From Pseudomonas sp. HOU2 (GTDB lineage: Bacteria; Pseudomonadota; Gammaproteobacteria; Pseudomonadales; Pseudomonadaceae), in NCBI RefSeq assembly GCF_040729435.1, contig NZ_CP160398.1, positions 3,100,001-3,164,000 on the forward strand: a stretch of DNA of 64,000 bases, written 5' to 3'. Below, piece after piece: positions 63,791 to 64,000 of this stretch. The position numbers were made by a program, and so were the translations under genes. Numbering within the stretch: the stretch's first letter is position 1; every line of letters begins with the position of its first letter. The notes beneath the pieces are model-generated. The model was not told where the DNA came from and ran no database searches. It saw only the letters and a list, made by a program, of their open reading frames with translations.

Positions 63791-64000
63791 TTAAAGCGAC
63801 GAGTATTTCTTGCGCAGACGCTGACGAATCAGTTCTGCCAGGGTGTTCATGACGAAGGTGAACAACAGCAGCACCAGCGCCGAGAGGAACAGCACGCGGT
63901 AGTGGCTGCCGCCGACTTCCGACTCGGGCATTTCCACCGCGACGTTGGCGGCCAGGGTGCGCAGGCCTTCGAACAGGTTCATTTCCATGACCGGAGTGTT
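63791..64000 (-). CDS. pstC: PstC, phosphate ABC transporter permease (3' end)
   Basis: Sixty-nine C-terminal residues and the stop are in the window; the rest lies beyond base 64000. The visible part has one membrane segment (VLFLSALVLLLFTFVMNTLAE) and ends RQRLRKKYSSL. It precedes pstA by 15 bases, matching the pstSCAB-phoU order. Confidence 0.88.
   Translation of the reverse strand, partial: NTPVMEMNLFEGLRTLAANVAVEMPESEVGGSHYRVLFLSALVLLLFTFVMNTLAELIRQRLRKKYSSL

Noticed and set aside
1..64000. CRISPR arrays, tRNA or rRNA genes, prophage and insertion sequences
   Set aside because: No direct-repeat/spacer array, cloverleaf gene, rRNA stretch, integrase or transposase was seen; the repeats present are palindromic REPINs.

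Overview
The window is chromosomal DNA of a fluorescent Pseudomonas, most likely of the P. fluorescens group (koreensis/fluorescens-like). The reasons are the high-GC codon use, the gene neighbourhoods (ridA; exbB-exbD-tonB; oxyR-recG; hupB; rubredoxin with its reductase; ubiC-ubiA; phoB-phoR; pstCAB-phoU), and three families of palindromic REP/REPIN elements typical of this group. The assignment comes from reading the sequence; no database was searched.

Layout. 1-9.9 kb is core genome: ridA, a lipoprotein, an NAD-binding sugar-epimerase-like protein, the TonB energising operon behind a probable Fur box, oxyR, recG, a YbaK-like/HDOD protein and an SCP2-like protein. 10.2-20.3 kb is accessory: a DUF6124-type gene, then a minus-strand run of five small Sec-exported proteins, a large alpha/beta-hydrolase plus PEP-synthase-like fusion, a TIGR01777 oxidoreductase, a second LprI-like exported protein, another exported protein and a truncated second DUF6124 copy. 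20.3-49.1 kb is one complete type VI secretion system (T6SS) locus on the minus strand. Its order (tssA-B-C-E ... F-G-H-sfa-small lipoprotein-tagH-J-K-L-M-pppA-ppkA-vgrG) is that of Pseudomonas HSI-II clusters. It carries two cargo modules: PAAR plus an unknown protein plus small membrane proteins between tssE and tssF, and a lipoprotein plus a 973-residue peptidoglycan-hydrolase effector plus a small exported protein after vgrG. No hcp gene is present. 49.8-64 kb is core again: hupB, rubredoxin system, ubiCA, phoBR behind a Pho box, a CNNM/CorC-type membrane protein, an M23 peptidase, a response regulator, phoU, pstB, pstA and the 3' end of pstC.

How the genes work together. The T6SS block encodes the membrane complex (TssJLM), baseplate (TssAEFGK), sheath (TssBC), recycling ATPase (TssH), spike (VgrG, PAAR), a phosphorylation switch (TagH, PpkA, PppA) and a sigma-54 activator, together with candidate toxins and immunity proteins. 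The pst-phoU and phoBR genes form the phosphate-starvation response. The most interesting signals are the two T6SS cargo modules, the PEP-synthase-like fusion whose hydrolase half lacks its nucleophile serine, a 46-residue T6SS-linked lipoprotein, and REPINs that sit at gene ends and inside the pst operon.
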